DNA of 64,000 bases from Persicaria tinctoria (taxonomy: Eukaryota > Streptophyta > Magnoliopsida > Caryophyllales > Polygonaceae). Location of the stretch: NCBI GenBank assembly GCA_037127255.1, contig JBANSL010000013.1:68627188-68691187 (forward strand), given 5' to 3'. Shown here in pieces: positions 23,045 through 33,920 of this stretch (positions are counted from its first letter, which is position 1; every line of letters starts with the position of its first letter). The notes under the pieces are model-generated. The model did no database searches, had not been told where the DNA came from, and worked only from the letters and a program-made list of their open reading frames with translations. Made by a program: the position numbers and the translations under genes.

Positions 23045-24535
23045 AACTCCTCCACACTTAACCTTTGCTTGTCCTCAAGCAATGATAGAATGAACATGAA
23101 TCAACGCATCCCACAGGAAATCCCTTCAAGTTTCAACCTCATCAAAAAGCAACATCATAGCAGGTGAAAACATAAACCAAGCAAACAAACGTCATAGCAT
23201 GTATTCCAGTGATCAAAGCTTAGAAGTAGACATCATCCAACCTCACCCGAAATATGTGTTTCACTCATGTGTTTAGGCTTTTAAATACAACTCTCAACTC
23301 AAACCAATAATGCACTAAGCTCATAGACATTGACCCCCATATCACCAATTAACTACCGAAATGTCATTACTTGCGGGACACAATAAAGAAAATAAAATTC
23401 AACACTTTTTTTTTTTTTTTTTTTTTTTCTTTTCTTTGTCTTTCTTTCTCTTTTTTTTTTCTTTTTCTTGTCTTGGTGCTTTCCTTACGCGAAGCGCAAA
23501 CATGGGTGTCATGAATGGCCCCGGTCTATCAACACCTCAACTATTAATATGAAGTCCACTTGAACACCTTTTGACGCGAGTTGCAAACATGGGTGTCATG
23601 AATGAACCTGGTTACTCAATGATCAAGCTTTCTTTCCTAGTGGATAATTTTCAACACCTTTTTGCGCGAATCATACCCATGGGTGTCATGCGTAGATCCG
23701 GTTACTAAGTGCATCAACCATTGCCACCTTATTCACTAAGTATGCATAAAATGAAATAAAAAGACTCAAAATATAAACATAAATTCCGCAAGCAACAAAC
23801 ATGTGCATCGGTCTTCAAAAATAGATACTGCAGTCAATATCAAGAGGTAGCAACACTAGGCGAGTAATTCACACAATTGAGCAAAAGAATTCAAATAAGG
23901 CCAAACATCCTCACAGGGTCATGTTTTTAGGACTTCAATCATACTTTAGCTCAATCATACATGCTCAATTATATTTGCTAGCTCATGTTCCACAAAAATC
24001 AAATACAGACAAAAATCAAAACATCCAGAACTCCATGGGATTTTTATGAATCATGCTTGAAATTTAAAATAGAGGACAAACTAAGTCAGATGGGTATTTA
24101 ATAACACTTAAATGCAATGATGCTCTAATTCTACTAATTTTCGAAATTAAATAATAATAATAAATTTTTTTTTTTTTAAATGCAGTATATGAATAAAAAT
24201 AAACATGACAACATAAATAAACATGATAACATAAGTAAACATGATATGCAAATTCTATCTATATGCAATGCAATCCCTCCCCCACACTTAAACCTTTCAT
24301 TGTCCTCAATGAAACATAAAAGACAACAAAAAATAAAAACATAGAGAAAGAGATGAATGAAATACTCACAATGTGGTGGAAGGGGCGATATAGGTCGGAT
24401 CTGAGCATTGCGCGCGTCGGGTTAAAGAAAACTAGCTAACTAGGAATTGAAATAACTAAAGCTTACCTCGGGTTGCCTCCCGAGAAGCGCCTCTCTTTAA
24501 TGTCATTGGCTTGACTTATTCTCAATCTCAAGACC
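23045..24535 (-). other. 3' noncoding region of element 3
   Basis: Two hairpin/polypurine motifs bound this region. One has stem TTGCTTG (23065-23071), loop TCCT and stem CAAGCAA (23076-23082). The other has stem TTTCATTG (24295-24302), loop TCCT and stem CAATGAAA (24307-24314). Each is preceded by CCACACTTAA. Three copies of a GCAAACATGGGTGTCATGAA block lie at 23488-23521, 23574-23606 and 23663-23698. A poly(T) run lies at 23406-23430. Confidence 0.75.
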
Positions 24536-25390
24536 TTATTTCTCAGACATTGTCAAAGCCCTCAGTAGCCTATCATATTCCTGTGCACACATCTTACAAG
24601 GCACATCATAGCACAATAAATTGAAAGCATAAAATGTGGAACTCACGAACCCTTTCAATCTATCAAAGAGTCTAGCATGACTCTCTGCAGAAGGAATATG
24701 ATACCACCAACACAGTTCCGCTGGTGGCTTTTCAAAATAGCAATCAAAAGGATCAACATATACACCATTAACTTCAAAATTGCAAAAGTTTACCTTTATT
24801 ACCTCTTTAGCCTCAGCTGATGGCTCTAGACCTGGTTCATCAATGGGCGAGATTAGAATGGATGGTGCAGATGGAGTAGGAGACACATCACATGTAACCT
24901 CATGCGTCGACTCATGAGATTCCAAGTCAGGAAGCACTAGACCCTCTCCTCCATCATCTAAGAAACTATCGTTGTCTGCAACCAATTCCTCATCTTCTTC
25001 TTCGAAGCTCCTTTCTTTCTCACCTTTTGCACTTAGAATTTGAATGAGTTGGTTCATTTGTTCCTCCAATTTTCCGATTCGGCTCATGTTTCTTTCCTCT
25101 AACTGCTGCAACACTTGTGTGAGAGTTCGGATTGATACTTCCTGCTCAACCTGTTGACTCATGTTGTAGAAAAAATCCCAAATCTCAAAGAGTCCCATAT
25201 CCAATAGGCCTCCATTACTCATGGACTCAGCAAGATTCCGTGTTTCAGCATTCATCCCATCAAATATGCAAACACACATCTCCCGTACACCATATTGATA
25301 ACCCCATGAACCAAGGTCATTAACATACTCATGCAATCTAGTGAAATATTGGTGAAAGTTCTCACCTTCAAACTGCAACAATCTCAACAT
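24536..25390 (-). CDS. Gag-like protein of element 3
   Basis: This is an intact 284-residue frame. Residues 1-70 (LLQFEGENFHQYFTRLHEYV, then IFDGMNAETRNLAESMSNGG) match the second half of the retrotransposon gag core. Residues 75-115 look like a coiled coil (LEERNMSRIGKLEEQMNQLI). An acidic linker follows, then a C-terminal segment with several Cys and Trp that I do not recognise. There is no zinc knuckle, protease or polymerase. It starts about 110 bases inside the primer site. Being unbroken in a young element, it may be under selection for packaging, but that is inference. Confidence 0.7.
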   Translation of the reverse strand: MLRLLQFEGENFHQYFTRLHEYVNDLGSWGYQYGVREMCVCIFDGMNAETRNLAESMSNGGLLDMGLFEIWDFFYNMSQQVEQEVSIRTLTQVLQQLEERNMSRIGKLEEQMNQLIQILSAKGEKERSFEEEDEELVADNDSFLDDGGEGLVLPDLESHESTHEVTCDVSPTPSAPSILISPIDEPGLEPSAEAKEVIKVNFCNFEVNGVYVDPFDCYFEKPPAELCWWYHIPSAESHARLFDRLKGFVSSTFYAFNLLCYDVPCKMCAQEYDRLLRALTMSEK

Positions 25391-25499
25391 CTTAAAAAGT
25401 TAGTAGCAAGGGGGTTGTGAACCGTAAGATAGGTTCACAACAAAGTTAGATATATAAACAAAAATTAATAAATACACACAACAAAGAAATAAACTTGAT

Positions 25500-25517
25500 T
25501 CCCCGGCAACGGCGCCA
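25500..25517 (-). other. Primer-binding site (tRNA-Asp type) of element 3
   Basis: TCCCCGGCAACGGCGCCA, the 3' end of plant tRNA-Asp, three bases inside the 5' LTR. Confidence 0.92.
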
Positions 25518-25520
25518 ATT

Positions 25521-26985
25521 TGATGAGCGGTTTTTAGTCGTCTGTAAACCGTATCAAAATAAAACTCAAACCTACAAACTAGTATAGCAAGCAAGTAAGA
25601 GGTCGATCCCACAGAGAATCAAGTATTCCTTTGCAAAGTGTATTTACCAATTAGTAGAAAGGGGGGTTTTGGTTGATTGAGATTGAAAAGAAAACAAAAT
25701 AAAATATAAACAAATAATGCAAAACAAATTAGAGAAGATCGCTCTACCTACAACTATCCACTTTATTTGGTTGAATTGATATTGTAACTTCCTCTTGTCC
25801 TTTTAGGTTTCCTATGAATGCCCTTGTCCCGACCTAATATAGTTACTAGTCCAATCAGTCCTAGAAACCCTTATCAATCGAACAGTCCCTAAAGAAGGAT
25901 TTAACCCAATTGATAGCTTTAAGTTCAGAGATTGACCAAGGTATTTGCAGTCCCTAAAGAAGGATTTAACAACACATTCAACTTCCTACTCATTCAATTA
26001 GTTCAATCAGCCCTAAAGGAACAAGTTTGCCACTTGGGTTAAGGTTCGCAATCAGGAATCTACAAAACCCTAGCAATTGAATTGATTCTACCAAGTTGAT
26101 CAGTCGAGATAGAATAAAACAATCAAACATTCAAGCACAAAGAAGTCGAAACATTCAATATAGGAAACAAGGAACAAGATTTAGAAACTCACAATCAATC
26201 CAAATAAAGCTTCAAATTGTAAGGAGAACGAAGAGAGTTTTAGTCGCCCATGGCGAACATCGCTCTCTCTCTAATTGTCTCAGTGTTCAATGAATAGAAT
26301 GAATGATAAAGAAAAATAACATAAAAAGCCTAAAACAAACATCCAAAGTCGGCCCAAAAGGAAACAACTAAAAACTAGGGTTTTCTTAAACTAAAACGGC
26401 GCGCGGCAGAGGTGCGGCGGCCGCGGCAAGAGGTGCGGCGGGCGCGGCACAGGAGCAGCGGCGGGCGCAGCTGAAATCGGCCCTCTGGCGGCGGGCACCG
26501 CAGGTGACAGCGGCGGGCGCGGCAACTTTTGCGGCGGGCGCTGCATTGGGTTTTCCCGAAAATTCCGTCTCGAATTAGCTCTCGACGTCAACATGAAAGT
26601 TGTAGCTCTCTGAAAGAGCTTTCCAACGCATGGTCATAATAGTCGATCGGACAACCGAGGCCTCCAGAAAGTGCAAAACAAGTTCAGCATGTCTGGCGAC
26701 AACTTCTGCAGACTTGTTCTTCGTTTAGGTTCGCTTCTTCTTCTCAGGACCTCTTGAGATCTTCATGTAAGCTTCTTCGATCAACTAGACATTCTCATCC
26801 AATGCGTTATGAACCCATGTCTCCTCCTCGGATCCACGATTACCTGAAATAATCAATAAAAGCGTGTAGATTCCGATTCCACCAACATAGAGAGCAAATA
26901 TGCAAATTGTAATCAAATCATGGATGAAATGGATCTTAAATAAGCTAAATGCAACCTATTATGCCTACCTAAATGCATGCTATCA
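25521..26985 (-). repeat. 5' LTR of element 3
   Basis: Same length as the partner LTR, with only two substitutions seen. Followed by the TGATA target duplication. Confidence 0.95.
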
Positions 26986-26990
26986 TGATA

Positions 26991-28286
26991 CATGACCGCA
27001 CTTTGACGACGCTGATTGGAGCGGATGAGACTCGGGATAGGGTGTTCTTGCTGCGATGGCTTACTCCACCCCCCCTCTGCTTCTCCCAGTCGCTCGTGCC
27101 ATCTGCCTACAGTCAATCCGTCCGTCCTTTGGCATCAACGCCTTGGGCATCCGTCTCTTCAGCTTGTTCCATCTTTCACAAATATTTCTACTGTTATGTC
27201 CAATAATTGTGATCCTTGCGATGTTTGTCATAAGGCCAATCAATCTCGCCTTTCTTTTCCGATTAGCACGTCTTGTGCCCTTGCTTGTTTTGATTTGATA
27301 CATTGTGACATTTAGGGTTCTTATCGAACCCCTTATACTTGTGTTGCTTCCTATTTTTTTTTACTTTAGTTGATGATTACTCTAGCACTACTTGGGTTTT
27401 TCTTATGATGCATAAATCTGAGAATGCTCTCTTACTTCGCAATTTTCACTCCATGATTCAAACCCAATTTCACAAATCTATCAAATGCTTCTACAATGAT
27501 AATGGCTCTTAATTTATCGCTCTCAAACCATTCTTTCGGGATCATGGTATAATGTTTGAGTCATCTTGTGTCAGCACACCTCAACAGAACGGTCTTGTTG
27601 AACGGAAGCACCACTACATCCAGAATGTCTCTCACGCCTTGTTGTTTCAAGCCTCGTTACCCGTCAAATTTAAGGGGGAATGCATCTTTACTGCTTGCTA
27701 CCTCATTGATCGCACTCCTACTCCTCTCCTTCGAGGTGAAACACCCTATGGACTCTTGTTTAACAAACCTCCTGATTTTTCCTTGCTTCGGGTATTCAGT
27801 TGTCTTTGCTACGCCACTCAAATACCTCGTAGCTCAAACAAATTCGCAACCCGTGGTCATAAGTTTCTATTTCTTGGGTATCCTTTTGGTCAAAAAGGGT
27901 GGCGTTTATATGATTTGGAGACTCGTGATTTCTTCACCTCTAGAGATGTCTCCTTTCTCAAACAAATCTTTCCCTATGTCGCACCTACAACCTCTATCCA
28001 CTCTCCAGGACCTACGACAACCTCCCCATCCACGTTGTCTCATGACGATGACGACATCAATCATCCTACCTCTGCCGCCCTAAGGGGGAGTCCACCTCAT
28101 CCTCCCCCTCCCCCGCCCCGTCGCAGTGGTCAAACCTTGCAGCCGATTACCCGTCTTCGGGACTACGTCTGTACCACAACCCGCCACCACCATATCTCGT
28201 CAGATCCCACTTCGGTCTCATCCCCGTGTACTTTGTATCCTTTAGCTAATTATGTGGGTTATAACAACTTCACTAAGTCCCATTGA
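26991..28286 (+). pseudogene. Copia A: pre-integrase and integrase
   Basis: It reads LWHQRLGHPS and CDVCHKANQ (zinc-binding pre-integrase). Integrase follows with HCDI, VDDYSSTTWVF, NDNG and STPQQNGLVERKHH, so the three acidic residues can be traced through frameshifts and in-frame stops at 27313 and near 27509. The 27552-28286 frame then carries the integrase C-terminal part (FLGYPFGQKGWRLYDLE) and a Pro-rich linker. Confidence 0.85.
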
Positions 28287-28289
28287 AAC

Positions 28290-29611
28290 TACATTGCCGC
28301 CGTCACTGCAACTCCAGAACCCACTTCTTTTCGTGAGGTTGTTCGCCACAAGTACTGGCATGATGCGATGAGACTTGAGATCGAAGCTTTGCATCGCAAT
28401 GGGACATGGAACATTGTGGATTTGCCAACAAATAAGACCCCTATCGGCTGCAAATGGGTCTTCTGGGTTAAGTACAATGCTGATGGAAGCATTGAGCGCT
28501 ATAAAGCGCGCTTAGTTGTGCTCGACAATCGGCAGGTTGAAGGTATTGATTATTCTGAAACTTTCGCTCCAATTGCTAAAATGGTCTTTGTTAAGGTGTT
28601 TCTCGCAGTAGCGACTATTCGTGGTTGGGAACTCCATCAAATGTATGTCCACAACGCCTTTCTTCACGGGGATTTGTATGAGGATGCATGTATACATGAT
28701 GTTGTCGCCTGGGTTTTCAGTTCCGGGTTCCTCAAAAGTTTGTCACCTACGCAAGCCTATGTATGGTCTTCGACAAGTTCCTCAGAATTGGTTCTTCAAG
28801 TTGGTATGGACTCTAAAATACTTTGGCTTCACTCAGTCGTATGTCGATTATTCCTTGTTCTTATAAAGTTGCTGAAGGATTGTCATCCATGTGCTTATTT
28901 ACGTTGATGATCTTATTATTGCGGGAAATGACTTTGCAACTATAGCACGCTTCAAAGGGTTTATGCACACTCGATTCCTCATGAAAGATCTTGTTCCCCT
29001 AAAGTATTTCCTTGGAATTGAAATCACTCGCTCCCCGACCGGCATATTCTTGTCTCAACGCAAGTATGTGCTAGATATCATGACAGAGACGGGGCTTCTA
29101 ACCTCTAAACCAGTGGCTTTTCCCATCGAGCAGCACCATAAGCTAGCCCTCGACACAAGCCCTCCGTTTTCTAATCCTGAGCAGTATCGACGGTTAGTAG
29201 GTCGGCTTATCTACATCATTATTACTCGGTCGGAGCTCATCTATTCAGTGCACATCCTTGCTCAGTTTATGGCTGCCCCGACCCCCAATCAGTGGCAGGC
29301 CGCCCTATGGGTTGTCTGGTATTTAAAGGGATGCCCCGGTCAAGGCATTTTCCTATCTCGTTCGAGCAATTTCTGCCTCAATGCCTATTGTGCCTCTGAC
29401 TACGCTACTTTTCCGCTCACGCGTTGCTCCCTCACTGATTTCTTCATGATGCTCGGCGAGTCCCCTATTTCTTGGAAACCCAAGAAACAATCTATCGTGT
29501 CTCGATCGTCAGCGATGTTAGAGTATCGAGTAATGGCAACTACCTCTTGTGAGATAGTTTGGCTCAAATCACTTCTGACCTCCTTAGGGGTGTTTCATCG
29601 TCATTTGATGC
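28290..29611 (+). pseudogene. Copia A: reverse transcriptase and RNase H
   Basis: The RT begins with YWHDAMRLEIEALHRNGTWN and CKWVFWVKYNADGSIERYKA, and a frame change follows near 28690. The catalytic LIYVDDLIIAG is intact at ~28891-28925, then FLMKDLVPLKYFLGIE. RNase H is degraded: the usual DxDWA is ASDYA and the expected Gly of the ST(S)G segment is lost. KKQSIVSRSSAMLEYR is recognisable. A stop near 29617 precedes the last segment. Confidence 0.85.
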
Positions 29612-29864
29612 GGCTCTGATGCGACAATCAAGTTTCCCTTCATATCACCTCCAATCCGATCTTTCACGAGCGCACAAAGCATATTGAGGTCGACTGTCAT
29701 CTTATTCGTGATCATGTTCAAGCCGGTACTATTGTCATCGCCCAAGTTCGATCTGCACTACAGTTGGCCGATATCCTCACGAAGTCGCTTGGACATCCCC
29801 AATTCCACACGCTTCTTCGCAAGTGGGGCATTCGGAATCTACATGCTCCAACTTGAGGGGGTAT
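29612..29864 (+). pseudogene. Copia A: RNase H end and polypurine tract
   Basis: After a TGA, the frame reads [20 protein letters not shown] and [17 protein letters not shown], the normal copia C-terminus. CTTGAGGGGGTA then forms the polypurine tract directly before the LTR. Confidence 0.8.
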
Positions 29865-30019
29865 TGAGATATCATATCTTCTTTGTAAAGATCTTAGTCT
29901 ATCTTGTATAACAATTAACTTATCTTGTATCCTAAGATAGATTTACCCTAGTTTTCTTGTATAAGTACACAATTCATCTTAATGGAAAGACACGCTTTAA
30001 TGTCCTACCTAATTTCACA
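29865..30019 (+). repeat. 3' LTR of copia A
   Basis: It starts TGAGATATCATATC after the polypurine tract. A TTTCACA at about 30013-30019 is the likely end, but the partner LTR is missing, so the right boundary is approximate. Confidence 0.55.
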
Positions 30020-30780
30020 AAAAAAACTCAAAAATCTAGTGCCATGCACAACCGGAACCCAAACCCAAACTCAAATAACATAAATTACATACAATGAGAC
30101 CTAATATACTAAATAAATGAAGTTTAATTGTTAATAATTAAAATACACAAAAAAATCATCGTCATTTTATAATAAAACTTAACGTGACCCAACTTGAGCC
30201 AACCTAAACCTAACCCAACCTGAAATCCATTTGACCCGAACTTACCCTACTCAAAAATTTTCCCAACCTGATCTGAGCATGATTGAACATAAAATATACT
30301 CGACATATAACCGAACCTAATGCTGACAACCCAATTGCCACATATATCCACAATTAGTGCTACGGGTTGTACTAGTTAGGGTGTTGTAGGTTTTGATCAA
30401 TAAAATAAAAGAAGTAGACATATTCGAAATCTTTCTCAAGTCTCTACCTCAGTATAGTTAAATGATTTTCACCGTAAATCATATCTCCTATTTTTTTAAA
30501 AAGCCTCTTTATTCTACTTAGTTTACTACAGTAATAACTCTAATACAACCTCCGAAAAGCTCTCCTTAGTATGAGACATTATCACTGGAACGACCAAATT
30601 AACATACTCGACGTACGTACGACACATATTAAAAATAGTACATTTATATCAAGTTTGTTTCAAAGCTCCATTCATCGAGCTGCAAATTGTAATGCATAGG
30701 GTTCCGGTTTATCCAATCTGAAATTAAACCTCCATTTAGATTTTTGTTTTACTCTTTGAATTTGTAAATAAAAAGCATCC
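30020..30780. other. Unassigned AT-rich sequence
   Basis: No gene recognised. 30048-30340 carries AACCCAAACC/CCCGAACC-type words reminiscent of a small Mutator-like MITE, but no clean ends were found. Confidence 0.3.
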
Positions 30781-30789
30781 AGGTTCGAA

Positions 30790-32150
30790 CTGGGGACATT
30801 TTCGTCTTACTCTTGTTATATTATTTTGGATTTTTTGAAAAAGATTAAACACTGTCTCGATCAATTTGTTTAATTGAGATTAGGTCGCATATATATCTTA
30901 ACTTTGAAGCCAAATTACATTGATTAGTAGCCAAGATTTTTCCCGATTTAATTAGCAGCTTGGGGGACCATGATGAAGTTAATTGGCTATATCAATAGAA
31001 ACTTGATTGGTTAGGTTAGGTATATATCTAGACCTGTCAAACGGGTCATTCGGGTCGGGTCACTTTGGGTCTCGGGTAAAACGGGTCCCGGGTATTTCCG
31101 GGTTGACTAGAACTCGGGTTTGATCGGGTTTCGGGTCATTTCGGGTCGATTTCGGGTTTGTCAATTTTTTCCATTTTAAATTAAAAAAATCATGATTTGA
31201 CAATTTTGCAATAAATTTTAATTATATATAAAAAAATTAATTATATTTAATTAAAAATCAACCGGGTCAACCGGGTCACCGGGTCAATCGGGTAAAATCG
31301 GGTCAAAATTACCGGGTCAATCGGGTCACCGGGTCGAAACCCAGATGACCCGGAAAATTTCCGGTTTTTCGGGTTCGGGTCGAAAAAAAATTCCGGGTCA
31401 AAATTTCCGGGTTCGGGTCGAAAATTTTCCGGGCGGTCGGGTTGGGTCGACCGGGTCGGGTTGTGTTTTGACAGGTCTATATATATCTATTAAAATCCCA
31501 AAAAATTTATATATTCATTAAACTATTTATATTTTATTTAATAGTTAATAATATATTTAATTTATACTATTGAATGTAAAAATTATATTGTGATATATTC
31601 ATTAAATTATTTATATTTTATTTAATTTTTAATACTATATTTAATTTATACTATTGAATGTAAAAATTATTAAAATTTAAATATCATATAGAGTTGTTGA
31701 TTTCAAATTCTCCCAAATAAGTTTTTAATCTAATGCAATTTTACACAAAAAAAAAATGCATACATGTTTTCCTCTTTTAATATGTTTTATAGTCATTTTA
31801 ACAACTTAATTATTTTGAATTTATATATGAAACTTGGCTTTCAAAACAAAATCATTGGATCAAAATTAATATAATTATAATTATATTGAAGTATAAATTT
31901 TACATTTAAAAAATCTATCAAATAATTATAGATTGATAAGTTTTATAATTATTTAAAAATTAATTAAATTTAGTATATAATTCAATTATAATGATATTTT
32001 CATTCGACAATGTTAGATTAACTATATTATGGACAGTCAAACAAAATTTAAATGATTTTACAAGTATATATAAATAATTGTAAAATTTTAATGAGTAAAT
32101 ACTAAATTAATTAATCAAGTTTACAATAGATATATACCCTGTTTTTATGG
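30790..32150 (+). repeat. Segment S1a: copy of sequence at 57590-59412
   Basis: With the 450-bp MITE (31030-31479) removed, this is colinear with 57590-57704, 58343-58621 and 59257-59412. Shared blocks include GATTTAATTAGCA, AATTTATATATGAAAC and AATCATTGGATCA. Noncoding. Confidence 0.75.
31030..31479. mobile_element. CGGGTC-rich Mutator-like MITE, copy 1
   Basis: The ends AGACCTGTCAAAC and GTTTTGACAGGTCT are inverted repeats. A perfect 9-bp duplication TATATATCT lies at 31021-31029 and 31480-31488. The interior consists of degenerate CGGGTCA words plus a central AT-rich patch. The paralogous segment near 58400 lacks it, giving an empty site. Confidence 0.92.
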
Positions 32151-32159
32151 TTTTCTTCG

Positions 32160-33440
32160 CTCATCAATAGGGACTCTTGACAAGCCTTGTTCTACCGTCA
32201 ATCCGCATGATCCACTGTGTTCGCATCCATCCGACAATCCTGGATGCATTATCACCAACAAAGTATATGGTGGATCTAGATTTTGTGCAATAGTGATCAC
32301 ACTCTCCGCGAATAACAAATTAGATTCGTCAACGGGGAGATTTCTCGACTGCCATCTGATTCTCTATTGCTCTTTTGTTGGGTCCATTGCAACAACATGG
32401 TCATCTCTTGGCTATGCCAAAGGATATTGCAGATAGTTTCTTGTTATCTCATGATGCTTGTCGGATATGGCTCGATTTGGAGGCTCAATTTTCCCATTCA
32501 AGTGAAGCTCAATTGTTCGCCATCGAATAAGACCTCAATTCAATTTCCCAACGTTCACACACCATATATTGCAAGTCTTTTTACAAGAATCAAGAGGTTG
32601 TGGGCTGAGCAAAATTTTTTGCACACATTTCCCCCTTGTGCTTGCGGATTTTGCGAGCAAGATCGAAGGTTGATGCAACTTCTTATGACCCTGGATGATT
32701 TGTATTTGGATGTTCGAGGGGGAATCTTGATGTATTCACCCCTTTCGTCTATGAATCAAGCGTATTTCATTCATGTTCAAGAGGAAACTCAACGAACCAT
32801 GAAAATGACCACAAGATCTATTATGGATTCTTCTAGTCTTGCAAATGTGGCTACTTCTGGTTCTAAGCTGCAGTCATTTGGCTCTCAATCTTTCCAGTCC
32901 CAGTCTCAAGCCAAACACAATGATTCTAAACCACGTCATGTTTGCTCGCATTGTCACAAGACTGGACATCTTGTGGACAGATGTTTTAAGCTCCATGACT
33001 TTCCTCTTGGATCCAAATCTAGCTCATCTACGAATGTGTCTTATTCACCTTCATCATCCACTGATTCTCCTGCTACTTCCATGGCATCTGGCCTTTCTTC
33101 TGAGCAGTATATTCAGCTTATAAATCTTCTTCAGAAAACACCAGTTGGATACGATAACGTACCCTGAACCAAGCTTTAGAAATTTCGCTGGTATTTCTTG
33201 CTTCTCATCTGCATATTCATTTCAATCTTCAAAGTTCAAAGGATTATATATGTTGATAGATACACATTGATAATAGACACGGGTGCTAGTGATCGTATGT
33301 GTCACAATCTGATTTTTTTTTTATAAATTGTGCATCCATTACCGCATGCAATCCAGATTTATTTGCTAAACGAAGTTGTGATTTCAGTCAGTAGTAGTGT
33401 TGATTAGTTAGAAAGTAATCTATACACACCTTCTCTGTAT
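32160..33440 (+). pseudogene. Copia C fragment: gag, zinc knuckle and protease start
   Basis: A degraded copia gag begins around 32200 (HPSDNPGCIITNKVYGG). After a frameshift near 32400 a frame to 33167 holds HVQEETQRTM. It then has a CCHC knuckle with correct spacing (CSHCHKTGHLVDRC) followed by FKLHDFP. Past a stop, IIDTGASDRMCHN near 33270-33310 is a retropepsin motif. The part after ~33400 looks like LTR sequence, into which the Tork element inserted. The pol region is missing. Confidence 0.75.
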
Positions 33441-33500
33441 AATAGAGGCTACAAATTCAGCTTGTAACAACTTGCGTCAAATATTGCTTCCGCTTTATAT

Positions 33501-33920
33501 TGTTGGAACATAGATTGTGGATCACATAACACACCCAATACAGATTCGAGGACAGGGTTACTAGGAAGAACACAAAACTCTTGCACACACACTTGACAGT
33601 TTTTCCACACAAACCACAACTCATTGATTGATTCACATTTAACAACTAAGACTATTACAAAGCAAAGATAACTGCATAAAACTGACATCTTAACCCACTT
33701 CCCCACTAACACATTTCCTAGGAAGTGATTCAAAACAAAGAAACTAACTCGAACTGTCTTACTAATCGATATTGACAAAACTATGTGAATATCGACTAAC
33801 CAACTACCACACTAGACTAACACACATTGCTGATACTCTATCTCGACAAAGCCTAAGACCTCCAACTGAACAAAGCTTTACAGCTTGCTTGAACCTTGGA
33901 TTAGCAACCATCATTCAACA
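33501..33920 (-). repeat. 3' LTR of Tork-like element
   Basis: TGTTGGAACA to TCATTCAACA. The RNase H frame ends ten bases inside it, and AAGGGGAGG (minus strand, 33921-33929) is the polypurine tract. Confidence 0.95.

Larger units (their letters stand above)
21580..26985 (-). mobile_element. Young non-autonomous gag-only Ty3-type element (element 3)
   Basis: Two 1465-bp LTRs (21580-23044 and 25521-26985) are offset by exactly 3941 bases and differ at two positions by eye (T22744/C26685 and C22991/G26932). A perfect TGATA target duplication flanks it (21575-21579, 26986-26990). A perfect tRNA-Asp-type primer site lies at 25500-25517. The 2.45-kb interior holds one gag-like frame and long noncoding sequence. 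It is the youngest insertion in the window and depends on proteins supplied elsewhere. Confidence 0.95.
17527..30019 (+). mobile_element. Ty1/copia element A, old, split by two later insertions
   Basis: Fragments at 17527-18303, 21469-21579 and 26991-29864 read in order as gag, protease, pre-integrase, integrase, reverse transcriptase and RNase H on the plus strand. The joins fall exactly at the boundaries of the two inserted elements, and reading resumes in phase at the second join. A polypurine tract CTTGAGGGGGTA (29853-29864) precedes a short 3' LTR. The 5' LTR and gag start are missing. Many stops and frameshifts show it is dead. Confidence 0.85.
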
